Shown piece after piece: positions 12,957-13,147 of a stretch of 13,147 bases of DNA. The stretch comes from a bacterium (GTDB lineage Bacteria > Krumholzibacteriota > Krumholzibacteriia > LZORAL124-64-63), in NCBI GenBank assembly GCA_030635025.1, contig DAOVZQ010000014.1, positions 1 through 13,147 of the forward strand. Reading direction: 5' to 3'. The notes beneath the pieces were generated by a model. It was given only the letters and a program-made list of their open reading frames with translations. It searched no databases and was not told the DNA's origin. Within the stretch, counting starts at the first letter, position 1. Every line of letters starts with the position of its first letter. A program made the translations under genes and the position numbers.

Positions 12957-13147
12957 ATGATCGAGGTACGTGGCGTCACGAAACGATTCGGACCGACCGT
13001 CGCCCTGGATGACGTGTCCTTCCGACTCGAACAAGGCGAGATCCTCGGCTTCCTGGGACCCAACGGAGCGGGCAAGAGCACCGCCATGAAGATCATCACG
13101 ACCTTCCTGGCCGCCGACGCCGGCACCGTGACCGTCGATGGCATCGA
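12957..13147 (+). CDS. ABC transporter ATP-binding protein, GldA/ABC-2 type (partial)
   Basis: Only the first 63 codons lie in the window. They read as the start of an ABC ATPase: MIEVRGVTKRFG, ALDDVSFRLEQGEILGFLG, then the Walker A motif GPNGAGKST (34-42) followed by AMKIITTFLAADAGTVTVDG. The GFLGPNGAGKST-x-MKIIT pattern resembles GldA and other ATPases that pair with ABC-2 permeases for multidrug export or gliding-type systems. ATG at 12957 follows GAGGAG by 8 nt. It diverges from the sulfatase operon across 212 nt. The Q-loop, signature motif and Walker B are beyond the window, so the subfamily is a guess while the ABC identity is firm. Confidence 0.92.
   Translation, partial: MIEVRGVTKRFGPTVALDDVSFRLEQGEILGFLGPNGAGKSTAMKIITTFLAADAGTVTVDGI

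Noticed and set aside
12008..13144. Minus-strand open frame covering the start of the ABC gene and the sulfatase 5' region
   Set aside because: Opposite the Walker A-bearing ABC frame and out of frame with the lipoprotein; Arg/Pro-rich shadow.

Overview
This is a gene-dense, high-GC bacterial chromosomal window from a Gram-negative, respiring organism. It encodes Tat-exported and haem proteins of an alternative complex III, lipoprotein and Sec signal peptides, and clear Shine-Dalgarno sites. Lineage cannot be fixed from sequence alone. Alternative complex III, a sulfatase-fold lipoprotein ending in RSLGYVD and a small secreted protein ending in WSGLKTLYR would fit an FCB-like or related candidate phylum, but that is a guess. 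No tRNA, rRNA, CRISPR or insertion sequence was seen.

Layout. (1) 1-2055, minus strand: actA (pentahaem cytochrome c) followed by actB (Tat-exported molybdopterin oxidoreductase-like Fe-S subunit, cut by the window edge). These are the first two genes of an alternative complex III operon, with a candidate promoter at 2151-2179. (2) 2241-4022, minus strand: tyrA, a bifunctional chorismate mutase-prephenate dehydrogenase very like the enterobacterial T-protein, then a GNAT acetyltransferase 30 nt downstream. (3) 4036-5651, plus strand: divergent from tyrA, an arsenic unit of an ACR3 arsenite exporter and a low-molecular-weight-phosphatase-type arsenate reductase, separated by 1 nt. Its promoter has an inverted repeat between -35 and -10. 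(4) 5732-6337: a small secreted cysteine-containing protein of unknown function. (5) 6377-9190, and probably on to 10328: an ArsR-autoregulated operon of arsR, a DUF318/ArsP-type permease, a 77-aa CxxC thioredoxin-fold protein, a membrane-anchored thioredoxin and a CcdA-like membrane thiol carrier. A secreted enterochelin-esterase-like hydrolase follows. Genes overlap by 4 nt or lie 1-19 nt apart. (6) 10457-12744, minus strand: a sulfatase-fold lipoprotein coupled by a TGATG junction to a stand-alone NFACT-R domain protein. (7) 12957 to the end, plus strand: the start of an ABC transporter ATPase of the GldA/ABC-2 type.

How it works together. Region 3 is ordinary inorganic arsenic resistance: ArsC reduces As(V) and ACR3 exports As(III). 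Region 5 looks like a second module in which an ArsR sensor controls a permease together with a complete thiol-electron route (CcdA-like membrane carrier, anchored thioredoxin, small CxxC protein). The substrate may be an organoarsenical or another thiophilic metal species. Both modules carry a promoter with a repeat in the spacer and both sites contain TTGCCAT, so the single ArsR may control both; that is inference.

Most worth checking: the permease/thiol-redox operon and its ArsR sites; the sulfatase-fold lipoprotein that lacks a canonical CxPxR motif; its coupling to a solo NFACT-R protein; the T-protein-like TyrA; and the shift in codon use in the 3' half of arsC.
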